The translations under genes were made by a program, and so were the position numbers. A stretch of DNA of 64,000 bases from the NCBI GenBank assembly GCA_964036665.1, contig OZ038533.1, positions 13,228,413 through 13,292,412 on the forward strand, given 5' to 3'. Shown here piece by piece: positions 49,205 through 61,619 of this stretch (within the stretch, counting starts at the first letter, position 1; each line of letters starts with the position of its first letter). This DNA is from Gordius sp. MW1. Its lineage: Eukaryota; Nematomorpha; Gordioida; Gordea; Gordiidae. The notes beneath the pieces are model-generated. The model searched no databases and was not told where the DNA came from. It saw nothing but the letters and a program-made list of their open reading frames with translations.

Positions 49205-50590
49205 GAAACATGGGCGTAGCCAGGTTTTAAATTAAGGGGGGGGGGCGAAAGTATTTAAGTTCATTTAGGGAAGGGCAAACACAAATTTTTTTATTTTAAG
49301 GGTTTTTGTAATGAAGAAAAGGATTATTGTCGTTTAAATTTAAAATTAAGTTGAAAACTATAAAAAAATGGATTTAAAACAATAGAAACTTTTATGTCTC
49401 AAAAAAGGGTCAAGACTTTCTTAAGTTTGGACAACTCAACTATTTTATGATGTTTTTTATGCCAAATCTAAAACATCATGAACTTATACCAATATATATT
49501 TATAAACTGATTATTTTAAACTTTACCCTTTCAACCTAAAATTATTTTAAAACTAGGAGAAAATCTCATTTTTTACACAAAATTTATTATTAAGTCTCAT
49601 CAAATTTTTGTTTTAAGAATTAACATTTAGATTTTTCATATTGTAAATTCTAACCTTCTATGATGTATTTATATTCAATAAAATTAAATTGTCCAAAAAT
49701 AGAAAATAATGGTTAAGAACAGTATTCACTTTTAACTATAAAAATATAGGGCCAAAATTCCATAGCAAACATTTTTTTAAAGGTTTTTTATACCAAGTTC
49801 TATATTTATAGTTCTAACCTGATTTTATATAATATTATTAATAAAATTATGAAATTAAAATAGCTAAAATTTGTATGAGCTAAATTAATCACATAGGGGA
49901 AAATTTTAAAAAATTGTACTAATTTAGGATATAAAATAAAATTACTTGATTGAATACCCAAAGTAATATATTAATTTACTGATAAGAGTTAAAATACTAT
50001 GCCTTAATACAACCAAGTTATAGCTATTTAAAGTTTGGGGTCACCTTGACCCCCTTTACCATCCGTATTAGGATTTTTACCTGACCAACACAGGAATATG
50101 GCTGTGCAAGTGCTTAGGCGTGCTTGACTTGACATTCTATAATGTTCAATATGATGCCTTAAAAATTATTATCTATGGTTGCAATACATATGAGTGTCTT
50201 GGTCTAATTTTGAGAAAAGCAAAAAAAATTTCCTTATTTAATAATTAGTAATAATTTTGACACTTAATAAATAGTTAGTAAATAAGCCATTACTAAGCAG
50301 TATTTAATGTAGTTTTTATATTTTTCTTAAAAAATTATTTGATTGTAAGTCCATAATTGTGTAATTGATATATGTTAAAAAATTTTAAATTTAAATATTA
50401 TATATTGAACATTTTATGTACATTTGTAGATAATTTGTTTAGTTCAGTAAAAGCAGGGATAAGTTTATAATATGCAAAATATAAATTATGTTAAAATTTA
50501 TATTAAGCAAATGTATTAGCTAATCCTCTATCTATAGAAAAGGATGATAATAAGCCACTACTATGAAATTTATTATATAATAAATGAAAG
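49205..50590. repeat. Dispersed GCGTAGCCAGG repeat and AT-rich spacer
   Basis: CATGGGCGTAGCCAGGTTTT with a G-run starts at 49211. The body to ~50090 (with GGTCACCTTGACCCCC near its end) may be the element body, but no closing end is clear. No coding sequence. Confidence 0.4.
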
Positions 50591-50854
50591 ATAATTAATT
50601 GCTATGCAATTTATGGGCTCGTTTTTTGGTGTCCGTCGTCCGTCCGTCCGTCGTCCGTTACCCTCCCTATCTATTTGCATTGGGTATATTAGGTTATCGC
50701 TTTTTTAAATTAATGCATGAGAAAGAGTTGCCCCACCCCTCATCTCTATCTCCCTCGCTGTGTTATTTTTTAAATTAATGCATAAGAGGTGCCCCACCCC
50801 TCATCTCTATCTCCCTCGGTGTGTTATAATATAAGATTTGTTAAATTATCTATT

Positions 50855-51155
50855 ATATAATAAACATAAATAAAAGTTGTTTACTTTTAATTGCTATGCA
50901 ATTTAACTAGTTATATAATAAACATAAATAAAAGTTGTTTACTTTTAATTGCTATGCAATTTAACTAGTTATATAATAAACATAAATAAAAGTTGTTTAC
51001 TTTTAATTGCTATGCAATTTAACTAGTTTTTGTTTTATAATAAACATAGATAAAAGTTGTTTACTTTTAATGCTATGCAATTTAACTAGTTATATAATAA
51101 ACATAAATAAAAGTTGTTTACTTTTTAATTGCTATGCAATTTAACTAGTTTTGGG
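50855..51155. repeat. 58-bp tandem repeat, ~5 copies
   Basis: The unit includes ATAATAAACATAAATAAAAG and AATTGCTATGCAATTTAACT. One more copy stands at ~51378-51436 inside the next array. Confidence 0.9.
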
Positions 51156-52140
51156 GTTAGAATCCCGGAGTTTTTTTGACTCTTATGATTGTTCTTGTTA
51201 CTATCATTGATAATAAGAATTTATGGCCGTCCGCTGGCTGCTGACCAATGAAAAAAATGACCATTGGCCAAAATGTGAATCGAAATTATTTTTTTCGTTT
51301 TTTTGACTATTATGATTGTTCCTGTTTCTACCATTGCTATTATGACTTTTTGGCCGTCCGCTGGCTGCTGACCAATGTTATATAATAAACATAAATAAAA
51401 GTTGTTTACTTTTAATTGCTATGCAATTTAACTAGTTTTTGGGTTAGAATCCCGGAGTTTTTTTTGACTCTTATGATTGTTCTTGTTACTATCATTGATA
51501 ATAAGACTTTTTGGCCGTCCGTTGGCTGCTGACCAATGAAAAAAATGACCATTGGCCAAAATGTGAATCCGAGTTTATTTTTTCGTTTTTTTTTGACTAT
51601 TAAGATTGTTCCTGTTACTACCATTGCTATTATAACTTTTTGGCCGTCCGCTGGCTCCTGACCGATGGAAAAAATGACCATTGGCCAAAATGTGAATCGA
51701 AATTATTTTTTTCGTTTTTTTTGACTATTATGATTGTTCCTGTTCCTACCATTGCTATTATGACTTTTTGGTCGTCCTCTGGCTGCTGACCCATGGAATA
51801 AAATGACCATTGGCCAAAATGTGATTCGAAAACTTTTTTTTCGTTTTTTTTTTGACTATTATGAATTTATATCCACTTTTACCGTGTCCTGGCTGCTGAC
51901 CAATGGAAAAAGTGACCATTGGCCAAAATGTGATTCGAAAATTTTTTTTTCGTTTTTTTTACTCTTATGAATTTGTATCCACTTTACCGTGTGCTGGCTG
52001 CTGACCAATGGAAAAAAATGACCATTGGCCAAAGTGAGCATCAATATTTTTTTTCCGTTTTTTTGGCTATCATTGACTTATAGAGTATCTTTTGGTACTG
52101 ACCAATAGAGAAAAAGTGACCATTGGCCAAATTTTTGATT
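51155..52140. repeat. ~110-130-bp tandem repeat, about 8 copies
   Basis: The unit has GGCTGCTGACCAATG, a short spacer and ATGACCATTGGCC, giving a CCAATG/CATTGG hairpin in each copy, and a T-run with TTCG. Copies shorten toward the right. The minus-strand frames over it are repeat by-products. Confidence 0.85.
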
Positions 52141-52639
52141 TTTTTAATTAAAAATTGTTCAAATTCAACAAAGAATTTCTCCCAACAATTCTGCAAATTC
52201 TTAACATTGTGTTGTTTTATAATATAATGTTTGTTAGACCCATAATCACTAAAGGCCATAAAAACTAATGTAATACGCAACTAGATGCAAACACTAAATC
52301 TAACCCTAACCCTTGCCTATATTACATTTTGCCTTTATTACATTTTGCCTATAATGGAAAATTTGTATAAATAATTAATTAATCATTTCCCATTTAATAC
52401 CCCCCTATAGGCATTCTCGCCCCTTCCCACCTTTCTCGCCCATAAATTGCATAGCAAATATGATACATTTATACGAAGTACAGATGAGTCGTCCCCCCTT
52501 CCCTTCCCCTCTTCCCACGAGGGCCGAAGGCCCGAGTTTTTATTTAGTCTTTGATATAATGTTAAAAGATGGTACATATTTAATACAATGAATAGGTAAT
52601 ATTTTGTGGTGAGCTTTAACGGTTCTTCTTAAATTCATT

Positions 52640-53240
52640 GTTTTAACATTGACTAATCTAAAGATTTAAAAAATATGCACATAAATACTTTGATAGCTCA
52701 TAGATTTACTCGATGAAGACAAGTTGTGTTAAACTAGCTAAAATACATATAACTAATCTAAAGATTTTAAAAATATGCACATAAAGTACTTTGAACATTG
52801 GACAGCTTGAGTTGGAAAATTAATCTTGAGATAACAACAGTTACTATGATAAAAATTAGAAAATAGCACATATATTTACTTGATGAAGACAAGTTGTATT
52901 AAACTAGCTAAAATAGATTTAACTAATCTAAAGAATTAAAAAATATGCACATAAAGTACTTTGAACATTGGACAGCTTGAGTTGGAAGATTAATCTTGAG
53001 ATAACAACAATTACTATGATAATTAGAAAATAGCACATAAATTTACTTGATGAAGACAAGTTGTGTTAAACTAGCTAAAACTAAAGAAAAATTATGCACA
53101 TAAAGTACTTTTAACATTGGACAGGTTGAGTTGGAAGATAAATGAATTGATACAACCATTACTAATATAAAGATTAGAAAATAACACATATATTTACTTG
53201 ATGAAGACAAGATTGAACTTGTTACTACTAATATAAACAT
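52640..53240. repeat. ~150-172-bp tandem repeat, ~3.5 copies
   Basis: TTACTTGATGAAGACAAG recurs at about 52708, 52878, 53044 and 53197, with AACATTGGACAGCTTGAGTT between. Successive units become shorter. Confidence 0.85.
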
Positions 53241-53399
53241 ATGTGCAAATCTATCAAATAATTGGTTTTCATCACTTGGTTATCACTTGTTTTATTTCTC
53301 CAGTCGCGCTCATTCGAAGCGCACATAAACCTGTAACCTAATTGGTTGTCGGCCTAACAGGTCAATCGTCTAATGTACAGAAGCGGCCGTCTATACTTA

Positions 53400-53690
53400 A
53401 TTCAAAAGCGGAATCGAATCGGGGTCAAAATAGCAGAAAAAAACAGCAGAATTGGTCAGAACTGGTCAGAACAAGATTTTAGATAATCAATATATTAGAA
53501 TTAAATCTCAAATTGGGAGGGAATTTGATGTGCATCTAATCCTAACCCTGACCCTAACCTAAAACGATGACCTAAAACACTAACCCGAACCTTAACCCTC
53601 CTGACCAATCTTGATCTGACCAGTTCTGACCAATTCTGCTGTTTTTTTTCTGCTATTTTGACCCGGTCCCGCGGAATCCGGTCGAACTGA
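53400..53690. repeat. Inverted repeat (foldback)
   Basis: GGTCAAAATAGCAGAAAA...CAGAATTGGTCAGAACTGG at 53420-53472 pairs with CCAGTTCTGACCAATTCTGC and following bases at 53620-53665. The loop includes several CCCTAA/CCCTGA motifs (53538-53600). Confidence 0.75.
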
Positions 53691-53814
53691 TGAAAATGAC
53701 AACTGATGAAAAAAAATACACAAACAAGATACCTAATCTTTATATTTAAATTAAAAAATTCATATTTATATTGAATATGATACAATGCAATTAATATATA
53801 ATTAATAAAGTTAG

Positions 53815-54340
53815 GGACTCATATAGTAACTAGTAATATACAATAGACTATAATTAAGCTATTAAAATCAAGCTTTTGTTGAATTACATATGTTGCTATA
53901 ACTGTGTCTAGTACTTATATATTTAAATATAATTAGTAACATATAATAGGGTATAATTAATCTATTAAAATAATAGCTTTTGATAAATTATATGAATTGC
54001 TATAACTATGTCTAGTACTTATATACTTTTAATATAATTAGTAATATACAATAGGGTCTAGTTAATCCATTAAAATAAGAGCTTCTGATAAATTATATGA
54101 ATTGCTATAACTATGTCTAGTACTTATATACATTTAATATAATTAGTAATATACAATAGGGTATAATTAATCTATTAAAATAATAGCTTTTGATAAATTA
54201 TATGAATTGCTATAACTATGTCTAGTACTTATATACTTTAAGTATAATTAGTAATATACAATAGGGTATAAATAATCTATTAAAATAAGAGCTTTTGATA
54301 AATTATATAAATCGCTATAACTATGTCTAGAAATATTTAC
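53815..54340. repeat. ~107-bp tandem repeat, ~5 copies
   Basis: The unit contains TATGTCTAGTACTTATATAC and AATATACAATAGGGTATAAT. It ends just left of element C. Confidence 0.85.
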
Positions 54341-54378
54341 AAATCAATAAAAATTGCAAATTGGTAATATATTTTAAC

Positions 54379-55907
54379 GGGAACCCCGCATATTCCCGAA
54401 ACCGCACAATCCCGAAACTACGATAAGGCTATGGTTACGATTTGAAATTACCATATGATATTTTTCAATTGGTTTCATTTTAACATTTATATATGAAATC
54501 ATGATAGAATGAAATCTCACAAGTAACCTTACTAAGAAAAATAAATTATTTCTAGGTTAGAAAATATGAAATCATTAGTTGAAGTTGTTGGAATCATTAT
54601 TTTAAAAATGATAGAATGACATCTCACAAGTAACCTTACTAAGAAAAATAAATTATTTCTAGGTTAGAAAATATGAAATCATTAGTTGAAGTTGTTGGAA
54701 TCATTAGCTTAGAAAACTATTATATTAAATATATATTTAGATTATGTTTATTTAGTTAGAACTACAATACAATTGATTTTATCTTTATTGGATGTAATAA
54801 ATAAATGTAATAAGTGCAAATTTTCTCATAGGATAATTTTCTTCTTTTCTGATCTGTTTCTTAGATTTGATACTTAATTCATGTTTGGTCATGCATCTAC
54901 GCATCATTATTGTTAGAATCTATTTATAATAAATTTAATAGTTAATAGTAACTAACAGTTAATAGTCTATGATAATCAATTATGTGACATTACTAACATC
55001 TCATAAGTAATCTTATATAGGGTTAGGGTTATATTATATGAAAAAAGAGTTAATGTAAATTCTGTTATATCATTGACAAACTTTATAAAGCTTAAGCTTA
55101 GAAAACTATTTAAACATATATTTAGCTTATGTATATAGACTTAATTAGAACTAATACAATTGATATTATCTTTATTGGATGTAATAAATAAATGTAATCA
55201 AGCTTTAAGTCCAAATTTTCTCATAGGATAATTTTCTTCTTTTCTGATCTGTTTCATATATTTGAATTCATGTTTGGTCATGCATCTAAGCATCATTATT
55301 GTTAGAATCTATTTACAATAAATTTAATAGTTAATAGTAACTAACAGTTAATGTCTATGATAAATCACGTGACATTACTTGGTATTATATATCATCCACT
55401 GAGTTTAATAAAATTGCACCTTAGGGTTAGGGTTAGACATATCTTACTTTCTTGATTTTCTATGATATTTTCTATAACCATAACACTTTGTTTTTTCATT
55501 CAAAGCTAAATTTGTATTAAAAACTTTTAAGTTTCTTACTTTGGAGATTTTGTTTTTGTATACAATTTTGGGAATGTTCTGATGTTATCAGAAAATTATT
55601 ATATCTATGGACAGCTCTTCCTGGGCATTTACATATACTGTAGTGCCTGCAATTACAGTATACTTGTCCCATCTTACCTGCTCTGATCTTGATATAGTCA
55701 AACTTTTTGAAAGTGACTATATCATTTTTTCTTTAGATTTTTTAAAACCTATAACAATATGTGTATACTTGCATAATAAAGCTTACTTATATTCTCTTTG
55801 TTATCTTGATTTGCAATAGTTAATTTCCAAATTTTCCATATGTGAAAATGGCGGAAAAACGTAGTTTCGCAATTCGGGATTCTGCGTTGGGATTATGCGG
55901 GGGAACC
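54379..55907. mobile_element. TIR element C (1529 bp), relative of A and B
   Basis: Ends GGGAACCCCGCAT and ATGCGGGGGAACC, with inner ATTCCCGAAACCGCACAATC, and an exact 8-bp target duplication ATTTTAAC (54371-54378 and 55908-55915). It shares the ATCCCGAA-type terminal core with A and B but not the body. Internal direct repeats: ~113-bp (54500-54720) and a larger one (54730-55010 versus 55120-55375). No transposase. Confidence 0.8.
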
Positions 55908-55915
55908 ATTTTAAC

Positions 55916-56199
55916 TTATATAAAAACACAATATAAATATATTATAATTAAACTATGGCCTTAAAACTATAAAGGTGTGTGCTCACTAAGATTGATATAC
56001 CAAATAATATATTTTTATATAGAATAGTTTTCATAAATGATGAATTCACTAAGTAAACAAAATAGTTAGTAAAGGATATTAAAAAGAATACAAAAGCATG
56101 GATTTAAATGGGTTTATATGAATATTTAAGAAAATGATAGAGAAAATTATTTTTGCTAGATAACATGGGTGCATAAATTGTTGATGTATGTAGTCTATG
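55916..56199. other. AT-rich spacer
   Basis: Nothing recognised. It is flanking DNA of the original Gypsy-1 insertion if the inversion model is right. Confidence 0.4.
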
Positions 56200-56203
56200 G
56201 TTT

Positions 56204-56370
56204 TATGGTAGTTTGTATACCAATAAGAATATTTTAATAAGAAGATACAGATCACACAAGAATGTTAAGTAAGTAATGATATGAAGATATAGATCACACA
56301 AGAATATTAGGTAAGTAATGATATGAAGATATAGATCACACAAGAATATTAGGTAAGTAATCATATGAAG
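56204..56370 (-). repeat. Missing right part of the Gypsy-1 3' LTR
   Basis: The minus strand reads CTTCATAT, three 43-bp LTR units, then ...TACAAACTACCATA, the LTR end, followed by AAAC (56203-56200). AAAC is the Gypsy-1 target duplication. It fits end to end with 22957-23131. Confidence 0.9.
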
Positions 56371-58925
56371 GGGATATAGGCTAAATCCCGAAAAGGCACA
56401 ATCCCGAAGCTACAATAATGCTACTGCTACGATTTTCAAATTTCCATATGTTTTTTAATTTTAAAGTTTTATCCATAATCAAGAGCAAGATTTGGGTGCC
56501 CCTTTACAATTTACTTATGTAAGAATCACATTTAATTAACCTCTGCACCAAGTAACATAATATAGCTTTATTTACAGATCACTGATGAGTATTAATATTT
56601 AGTGACAAGGTATAAATTAAAGGATGCCATTAATAATAATCGTTTGGAATCAATATCTAAGGTAATTTTAACGTATTTAAAATCAGGGAATCATTAATCC
56701 TATTAGGTATACAATAATGTTTGGGTATTATGTACTCAAGAGCTATATTTGGGTGGAACCTTTACAATTTACTAATTATATAATTAACTGATATACGTTT
56801 GTTTGGTATAAGGTGGTGTATAAATAAGCAATATATAATAAATTTAAGTATTATATAAAGGATATCATCCCAGTGCTATCCCATGCCTCTAGATTCTTTT
56901 ATAAAAGTTGATTAATGGAATATTTAGAACGTTAAGTGATATAGTTACAGAGTATAATCTCAGCAAGTAAACATATAAGAAATTTGTTAAAGTTTTTTTG
57001 TACTTTAATAGAAAAAATATTAAATTTTAAAAGGGCAATCTCTTTAGCCATTAGATTAAATAGAAATTATTCATACAATTTATGATGCTATATAACTTAA
57101 TTTAGATCCTATAAGATTGTAAAGGGATCATTGTTAAATATGATTAGTATCAATGTGCATGTGATTAGATAAGCTTTTGTATTAAGTTTTTGCTATTATT
57201 ATAAGGCAAATTTATTTATAACTAAATCACTAACTATTTCTATTTTATTTTTATCTACCTCAACTAATGTTTACTTATTGATGTGCTGTTATATTGATAT
57301 ATAAGATGATTGATGGATGAAACTCTTACCCCAATTTTTACATTTAATGCTTACCAAAGAGCCTAGCAAAAAAATGCCTTAAAATCTTGTTCTTGTTTTA
57401 AAAAGTCTAATTAGAAAATGTTATAGCAGGTTATGAAAATCTGGTACCTATCAATAACTTTTTTAGGAATGTGAAAAATTTTATATTTTACCAAACTTAA
57501 TTTCAAGAAATATCAATAATATACTTATTGTCATATAGAAATTTAAGTTAGACCCACATTATAAAAATTTTGTTTTGGAAAATATTACATGTATATTTCT
57601 GATACCATTTTATGGAATTTGTTGAATTTATGGTTATAAAATTGTAAATAATGAGTAATCTATCAATGAGTAAAAGATTGGTTATACTTTCATTCATTTA
57701 ATCTATATATATCTAGCATAGGCTTTTATTTGATAAAATTAAGCTCTAACAATCAACAAATAACAATATTTTAGCTTTGTTTTATAATCTAATTTTATAG
57801 TTTTAAGAGTTTATACATTATAGTAAATATTATTAAAGCTTAGCAACTTAATACACAAAAATTCTAAATTAATGAACTCATTATACTATGTTTATTAAGT
57901 TACTTAATTATAATTTTCATTTTAATCTACAATAAATTAAATTTGATACTCATTTTTACACAAAAATTATCATTTTTATAGTTGTATATGTTTATAGACA
58001 TTACATTTAGATTTTTTCATATTATTAAATATAACCTTATATGATGTATTTTTATTTAAAGTGTCAACACTTCCTTAAGTTTGGACGATTCTATTAATTT
58101 TTGTTTTTAAGTTTTTTTTAGCCAAATTTTCTAAATTTATAGTTTGTACCTTATTTAATATGTTCATCATAAAATTAAAAAAGCTATTTTTGTTATGAGC
58201 AAAATTAGTCATATTCAAAGAAACTTTACCTAAGAGTTATCTAAATATCTCCTGCACTTTTAAGAATCTCAGTATTAATTTAAGGAATCATTGATTTAAC
58301 CTATTTATATCTAGAATAGACTTTTATTTGATGTAATTAAGCTTTAACAATTAACAAATGATAATACTCTAGCTCTGTTGTATAATCTAAAGATTTGTAG
58401 GAAGAACTGATACACCCTCTCCTAAAAAATCATAGAATGTTATAAATAAACTTACAAATAATTTGAATAAGCTATATAATATATAAGTGCTAAGAATTAT
58501 AAGTTACCTTCATGTGAGATGTCAAGAGTTATCTAAATATCTCCTGCACTTTTAAGAATCTCAGTATTAATTTAAGGAATTATGATAACCTATTTATATC
58601 TAGAATAGACTTTTATTTGATGAAATTAAGCTTTAACAATTAACAAATGATAAAGTTTTCCATCTTTAATTTTGGTATAATCCAAGTCTTTATGGGTCAG
58701 AATCAAATTTTTTCTACTCGACTTTTTAAATTCTAAAGATAATTTATAAATATTTAGATATTAAGCTTACTTATACTTTCTGTATTATCTTGATTTGTTC
58801 TCTCAACCAAATATTCATTAAAAGCTTGATTATATGATTGCATATTTTTTACCATATGTTAATTGCCGTAAAAGTGTAGCATTAAAATTCGGGATTGTGC
58901 GCTTTCGGGATTTAGCCTAGGAACC
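56371..58925 (-). mobile_element. TIR element B (2555 bp), inverted copy of A
   Basis: Same length and, where compared, the same sequence as A on the opposite strand. Flanks are ATATGAAG (56363-56370, reverse complement of the left flank of A) and CTTATAAT (58926-58933, reverse complement of the right flank of A). Confidence 0.85.
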
Positions 58926-59115
58926 CTTATAATATGTATTATATAATAAAAAAAGTAATTTTTGGAACCTCTATTTTAAAAATTGCACGAGTTAAAATGA
59001 TTTCATAAATAATGAATAATTAAATTAATCGTCTAAGTGCTAAAAATCGCTAAAATGAGAATTTTTTTAAAATTCAAGGCCCAGCGATTTTGATTTAAGC
59101 GATATTGACTGTATA
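58926..59115 (+). repeat. Tigger-like right terminal region, second copy
   Basis: Matches 32055-32262 (GTAATTTTTGGAACCTCTA..., ending in TTGACTGTA). Confidence 0.65.
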
Positions 59116-59118
59116 TCC

Positions 59119-59720
59119 CTATCTTTTTTAGCAAAAAATGCTAACAGACATATAAAGTTGTCGCTCTTATTTAGAGCTCATCAGTATGCCATAGTTAATT
59201 TTCTAGTCACACACTAAGCGAGATGGGTATATAAAATGCTCAAATTAGATTTAAACCCATTCTTATGGTGGCTATGAAATAACCCTCATAATTATGGTAG
59301 TAATAATTATTTTGTTTTATTATATTGCAAATAAGTAAATGAATTGCGGGTTTGTAGATAATAATCAGAAGATAACAGTAACCCCTTTCAGGAGTGCCGC
59401 AATTAACTTAAAAGTTTACCCTAATTAGCGCCATCTATCGGCAATTTTAATTAGAGACTAATTTGAACTATATATATATCTACTCGCTTAGTGTGTGACT
59501 AGAAAATTAACTATGGCATACTGATGAGCTCTAATAAGAGCGAAAACGTTATATGTCTGTTAGCATTTTCGTCACATGCTAAAAAAGATAGGGATATATA
59601 TAGTTCAAATTAGTCTCTAATTTAAAATTGCCGATAGATACCGCTAATTAGGGTAATTTTTTAAGTTAATTGCGGCACTCCTGAAAGGGGTTATTGTTAT
59701 CTTCTGATTAGTAAAATTAC
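59119..59720. repeat. Nested inverted repeats
   Basis: The arm at 59119-59235 (ATGCTAACAGACATATAAAG, GCTCATCAGTATGCCATAG) is inverted at 59480-59602. A second inverted pair, 59345-59480 and 59605-59715, carries GGCGCTAATTA/TTGCGGCACTCCTGAAAGG and recurs at ~26940-27070. Confidence 0.7.
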
Positions 59721-59982
59721 CTATTTGCTCTATAATATCAGCATCAGTATAATCACCAAAACAGCTAATACAAGCATCATCATAGTTAAGTGAATCATTC
59801 GTTGTAGAAAATGAGGTGGTAACTAAAGAACAGCTAGAATCTTCTGTAAACACATTCAAACAACCTGCAGCATCAATCCTTCTATCATTTTGCAGATTAA
59901 ATAAACATTAAAGCCTGCTTTTTTGAAACAGTTTTTTATGGTTTTGCTAAAAACGGCATTCCAAGATGCTTTAATCAAAAAT

Positions 59983-59990
59983 AAAGAGTC
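59983..59990. repeat. hAT-1b target site duplication, left
   Basis: AAAGAGTC, repeated at 61324-61331. Confidence 0.85.
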
Positions 59991-61323
59991 CAGGTCCAGG
60001 GTTTCTTTCAGAAAAAATGCTCCGGGGGGTATTTTCAACTTCTGGGGGGGGGGAGGGTAAAATTTTTTTTAATTCCAACCATTTTGTATAATATTTACTA
60101 ATTTTTATTGGTGATATAAGTGATATATAAATAGATACCACGCAGAATCATTAAATAAATACATGTAATATTTTAACGGGCAAGTGTTCTTTTAAGAAGG
60201 TATAGTTAAGAGAACAGACAGAGCATAAAGCCCCACCTAAGGCTTCATCAAAAATTAGCCATTCGTATTTAGATGTCCGTGAAATCATAAATTTATATGA
60301 TGGTTTAAGATTTAAATTTTGCCCATGTTTTTCACTTTCAGAGACTGAGCAGTTAGTAGAGCTGCCAATACACTCATCTTTATCAATATATATTAATAAA
60401 ATAAAAACAACTTGCATAATTTTAATTACCAGCATTTGTATCATAAGAAAAAAAAGAGACAGTTTTCCCCACTCCAGCAGAATTACAATTTTCATCTTGA
60501 CCTAAAACATGAAAATATATATAATACTTCTATATTAAAACCAAAATCTTTCTTGTCTCTTTCAGAGTTCATGTGAATTTTACTGCTGGAAGTAGAATAA
60601 TATCTGCCTTTAACTTATATAATTTAAAATATCTAATGCTTAATAATAATTACCATAATTTCCCATAGTAAGGGATAAAACAAGAGTTTTTTTTTAATTC
60701 AGTCCCATCTTTACCTATTACAAACAAACATATTCATGTCTTATTTTATATAAACACAAACACCCATACATAATTCAAATTATTCCAAATTAAATCAAAT
60801 TTACCATCTTTTTTATTAGGCTTTTCCAATTTACTAAAGTAGTGTAAATGAGTACTTTTATATTTACCAGACATCTGCAATTAATAAGCCTATTATATCA
60901 ATAAAAAACAAACAATAGAATCTATTATTAATAATAATTTTTTTTTAAGTTTATAAGTAATATAGTGATTTAATAGTTTTAAAAGCATTTATTTATGTTT
61001 ATTTACCTATTGATATTTTTTAATTAAAGATAATTTGTAATTTTCAAGATTGTAAATTAGGATTCACAGATATTAAAAAATGATGTCTATGAATGATTTC
61101 CACCTGATTGGTAAAAAAATTTAATTTCGTCAATTTTATATTTTTTTATTGACAAATTAAAATAATTTATTGAATTTCAATTTTAGCCTATTAATATAAT
61201 TTATGACTTCATGATGGAACTTGAGTTCATGCTTCCTTCAATCAAAACTCTCCGTGGGGGTATTTTAAATTGCCCGGGGGAGGGGGTAATACCCCCCCGG
61301 GCTCCCCCCTGAAAGAAACCCTG
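59991..61323 (-). mobile_element. hAT-family transposon, internally deleted (hAT-1b)
   Basis: Inverted relative of hAT-1a with the same CAGGGTTTCTTTCAG ends and a perfect 8-bp target duplication. The left end has six extra bases, CAGGTC, before CAGGG. It carries the same zinc-finger-like frame (60151-60495, minus: KFMISRTSKYEWLIFDEALG then GALCSVCS) and no catalytic region. It is inserted in the Tigger remnant. Confidence 0.85.
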
Positions 61324-61619
61324 AAAGAGTCCGATAAAGAACAACTTTTTTCAAAGTCAAGTTCATTATAATTTTTTTTAAATAAATTTGTTAAAAAATA
61401 ACTTTATTGCATATCAATAATTAAATTAAACTTGATCACTTGATGCTAAGAGTCAATATGTAAACAAATTTACCTTCATTAAAATGCGTTGAAAAATATT
61501 TTGCCTTGGTAAGAAGCAAAGCATTAATTGCACATCTTTTTGAACTAATTTCTGCATACCATTTTAGTAAAGCCTGTTTGGCTTTAGGTATTGTGCTTAA
61601 TTAAACAATTTTGATTTAT

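Larger units (their letters stand above)
50595..52465. mobile_element. Satellite-filled segment bounded by inverted ends
   Basis: AATTGCTATGCAATTTATGG at ~50598 and its inverted counterpart CCATAAATTGCATAGCAA at ~52440 bound the segment. The interior is a 58-bp array and a ~110-130-bp array. The 58-bp unit itself contains TTGCTATGCAATTT, so the array may derive from the end of the element. Confidence 0.5.

Noticed and set aside
48763-49211. Tyr/Leu/Ile-rich membrane-like frames
   Set aside because: They lie in a TATAATA low-complexity array and have no other support.
51412-51681. Minus-strand frame with repeated FWPMVIFFIGQQ-like units
   Set aside because: A product of the ~110-130-bp satellite; no start, no conserved domain, and other units break the frame.
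53043-53785. Two short minus-strand frames
   Set aside because: They overlap a tandem array and a foldback repeat and show no protein motif.
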